A stretch of 14,409 nucleotides of DNA from positions 1 to 14,409 of the forward strand of contig DHJA01000243.1 in assembly GCA_002404095.1 (NCBI GenBank). The letters run 5' to 3'. This document shows positions 13,407 through 14,409 of this stretch, one piece after another; positions within the stretch are counted from its first letter, which is position 1; each line of letters starts with the position of its first letter. The translations under genes and the position numbers were made by a program. This DNA is from Planctomycetaceae bacterium UBA4732. Its GTDB lineage: Bacteria > Planctomycetota > Planctomycetia > Gemmatales > Gemmataceae. Below the pieces are notes generated by a model, which was given only the letters and a program-made list of their open reading frames with translations, ran no database searches and was not told the DNA's origin.

Positions 13407-13839
13407 AGAAGTGCTGGGCCATTATCGTCGTGGAGAATCGGCCCCCGAGAACTGCCAACTCCAGCGGACCTTGGCGGGAGGCCCATTTATCCGAGTGGGC
13501 GGATAGGAAGAATAACGGTGAATGGACCGGAAGCCGGCGTGTCGGCAAAAGGTATCGTGTCGAGGGGAAGAGCATTGCCATCAAGGTCGGGGCGCTGGGC
13601 TAAGGAGACTGGCCTCTGAGGATGACAAGTCGGGCACGCTCGCCGAAACGATGGCCGCTCTGGGCGCAGCCGTAACAAGTACGGCTGCGCCCCCGAGAAA
13701 TGCTGGCGGCTCCGAGAGCAGTTAGAATTGCTCAGAAGCCTTGCTTCCAGTCGGGCTTCCATGTACGAGCGCTGCCGGCAGGGGGCAGACGGTGGCTCAT
13801 CACCATCCGCCCAGTCTCCCACACAAATTGCTCCTCGCT
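13407..13839. other. 433-base stretch without a clear gene
   Basis: No intact gene is supported. The plus strand has a short frame from GTG 13430 to TAA 13603 whose end (RVGKRYRVEGKSIAIKVGALG) looks protein-like but has no ribosome site. Plus-strand bases 13690-13780 also read as possible protein (CWRLREQLELLRSLASSR) without a start. Between them lies a strong hairpin at 13662-13692. I read this as fragments left beside a mobile element. Confidence 0.4.
13662..13692. repeat. 13-bp perfect inverted repeat (long hairpin)
   Basis: Arms GGGCGCAGCCGTA and TACGGCTGCGCCC pair perfectly around a 5-base loop ACAAG. This is the most stable hairpin I find in the window. No T-run follows on either strand, so it is not a classical intrinsic terminator. 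Possible roles are a bidirectional transcription stop between the TPR gene and the transposase chimera, a mobile-element end, or a dispersed palindromic repeat; one copy is seen here. Confidence 0.6.
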
Positions 13840-14313
13840 TTACCACTCGCCGTCGTCGTTCTGCCCAAGAATGGTATGGATACAGTCGAGGCACAGTCCG
13901 CACTGCATGTAGTACCGGAGGGCACACTGCCGGCAGAGCGGGGTGAGGTCCGTGACGGACTCCTCGACGATGAGCCGGGCCAGGGGCCGCTGGCAGAACA
14001 GGGCGTCGGCGGGCGACGGTTCGGCAGGCAGGGCGGCGTGACAGGCCGAGCAAGTCGTGGGCACGAAGGGTACGACCTTGGCGACCCGATGGCGGGGCAG
14101 GCGGAGGAGAACGGGGCCGGGATGGCCCGGTTGTCCACCGGCCTTGCGTCCGCTAGGCTTCTTGGAGACGGGCGGCGGAGCGGAGGGCGGGTTGGCCGAA
14201 GGCGGCAAGTTGGAGGAGTTCAGGCCGAGCCGCGCCTTGAGGTCACGGACTTCGGCCTCCAGTTCGGCAAGGCAGCCCTGCCAAGCTGAGACAAGGTTCG
14301 TCCTTCCTTCCAT
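13840..14313 (-). pseudogene. IS66-type transposase N-terminus fused to a cysteine-rich tail
   Basis: From MEGRTNLVSAW the first 103 or so residues are an IS66 transposase N-terminus: the coiled leader LAELEAEVRDLKARLGLNSSN, the proline-rich PPSANPPSAPPP, KPSGRKAGGQPGHP, and the zinc-finger start VPFVPTTCSACHAALP. Near base 14004 the IS66 similarity ends, well before the catalytic DDE domain. The frame continues in phase into LFCQRPLARLIVEESVTDL and CRQCALRYYMQCGLCLDC, a CxxC-rich tail with very high G/C at codon third positions, ending GQNDDGEW. This tail looks like the real C-terminus of an unrelated zinc-ribbon protein. The frame is open to 14340, but ATG 14313 gives the family's usual start. 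The product cannot transpose. Confidence 0.72.
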
Positions 14314-14317
14314 GCGG

Positions 14318-14360
14318 CCACGGCGCGAAGACCGGAGCAAAGCCGATCAGCGCGCCGTGG
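14318..14360. repeat. 10-bp inverted repeat upstream of the IS66-type frame
   Basis: Arms CCACGGCGCG (14318-14327) and CGCGCCGTGG (14351-14360) are exact complements with 23 bases between. The motif GGCCACGGCG also recurs in direct orientation at 14390-14399. The cluster lies just before the transposase-derived reading frame and may be part of an element end or of its promoter region; the window ends before this can be resolved. Confidence 0.4.
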
Positions 14361-14409
14361 ACATCGCGTCAACTCCGTTCCTTCGATTCGGCCACGGCGG
14401 TGAAGCCGT

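Noticed and set aside
1..14409. tRNA, rRNA, CRISPR arrays, riboswitches
   Set aside because: No cloverleaf, ribosomal signature, regularly spaced repeats or known riboswitch core was seen on reading both strands.

Overview
The window is GC-rich bacterial DNA, densely coded on both strands in short runs of one to four genes. Several families resemble, from memory, proteins of Gemmata-like Planctomycetes: the small GSSRGG hydrolase, the ADP-ribosylglycohydrolase (ARG)-like protein without acidic motifs, the TPR protein and the IS66 N-terminus. That lineage is an inference; there is no rRNA or other phylogenetic marker, tRNA, CRISPR array or replication origin here.

Layout. (1) 1-1553, minus strand: a small hydrolase, three unrecognised small proteins and, running off the left edge, the first 28 residues of an SRAP (YedK/HMCES-type) protein beginning MCGRFTLR. 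(2) 1712-2949, plus strand: an ARG-like protein lacking the usual metal-binding aspartates, then a VOC-fold protein. (3) 5250-2976, minus strand: a 5'-truncated second copy of the hydrolase whose stop overlaps the start of a canonical ARG (ATGA), followed by an ARPP-1 (ARG-associated) protein. (4) 5250-5860: gene debris, with an unknown coding fragment and the C-terminal half of a CBS protein. (5) 5918-7575, plus strand: a conserved unknown protein, a calcineurin-type phosphoesterase coupled to it by ATGA, a 22-codon ORF, and a hairpin before a CxxC-containing protein. (6) 7964-9860, plus strand: a pRiA4b ORF-3 family protein and a PPK2 polyphosphate kinase, facing a Nudix hydrolase. (7) 10626-12558: a minus group (DUF6717-like protein and a reading frame split by TGA) diverging from a plus pair (DUF6398-like protein and a gene split by TAG). 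(8) 12576-14409, minus strand: a TPR protein with an abrupt N-terminus, a long hairpin, and an IS66 transposase N-terminus fused in frame to a cysteine-rich tail.

How the genes may work together. The strongest functional theme is ADP-ribose and nucleotide chemistry. ARG homologues occur twice, each next to a copy of the same hydrolase, and one sits with ARPP-1, a domain named for its association with ARG genes. A Nudix hydrolase, a metallophosphoesterase and PPK2 lie further along, but nothing in the sequence ties them to one operon.

The second theme is erosion: a truncated hydrolase, a truncated CBS gene, two frames with single internal stops, a shortened TPR gene and a transposase chimera. 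This fits an accessory region that has been rearranged by duplication and transposition.
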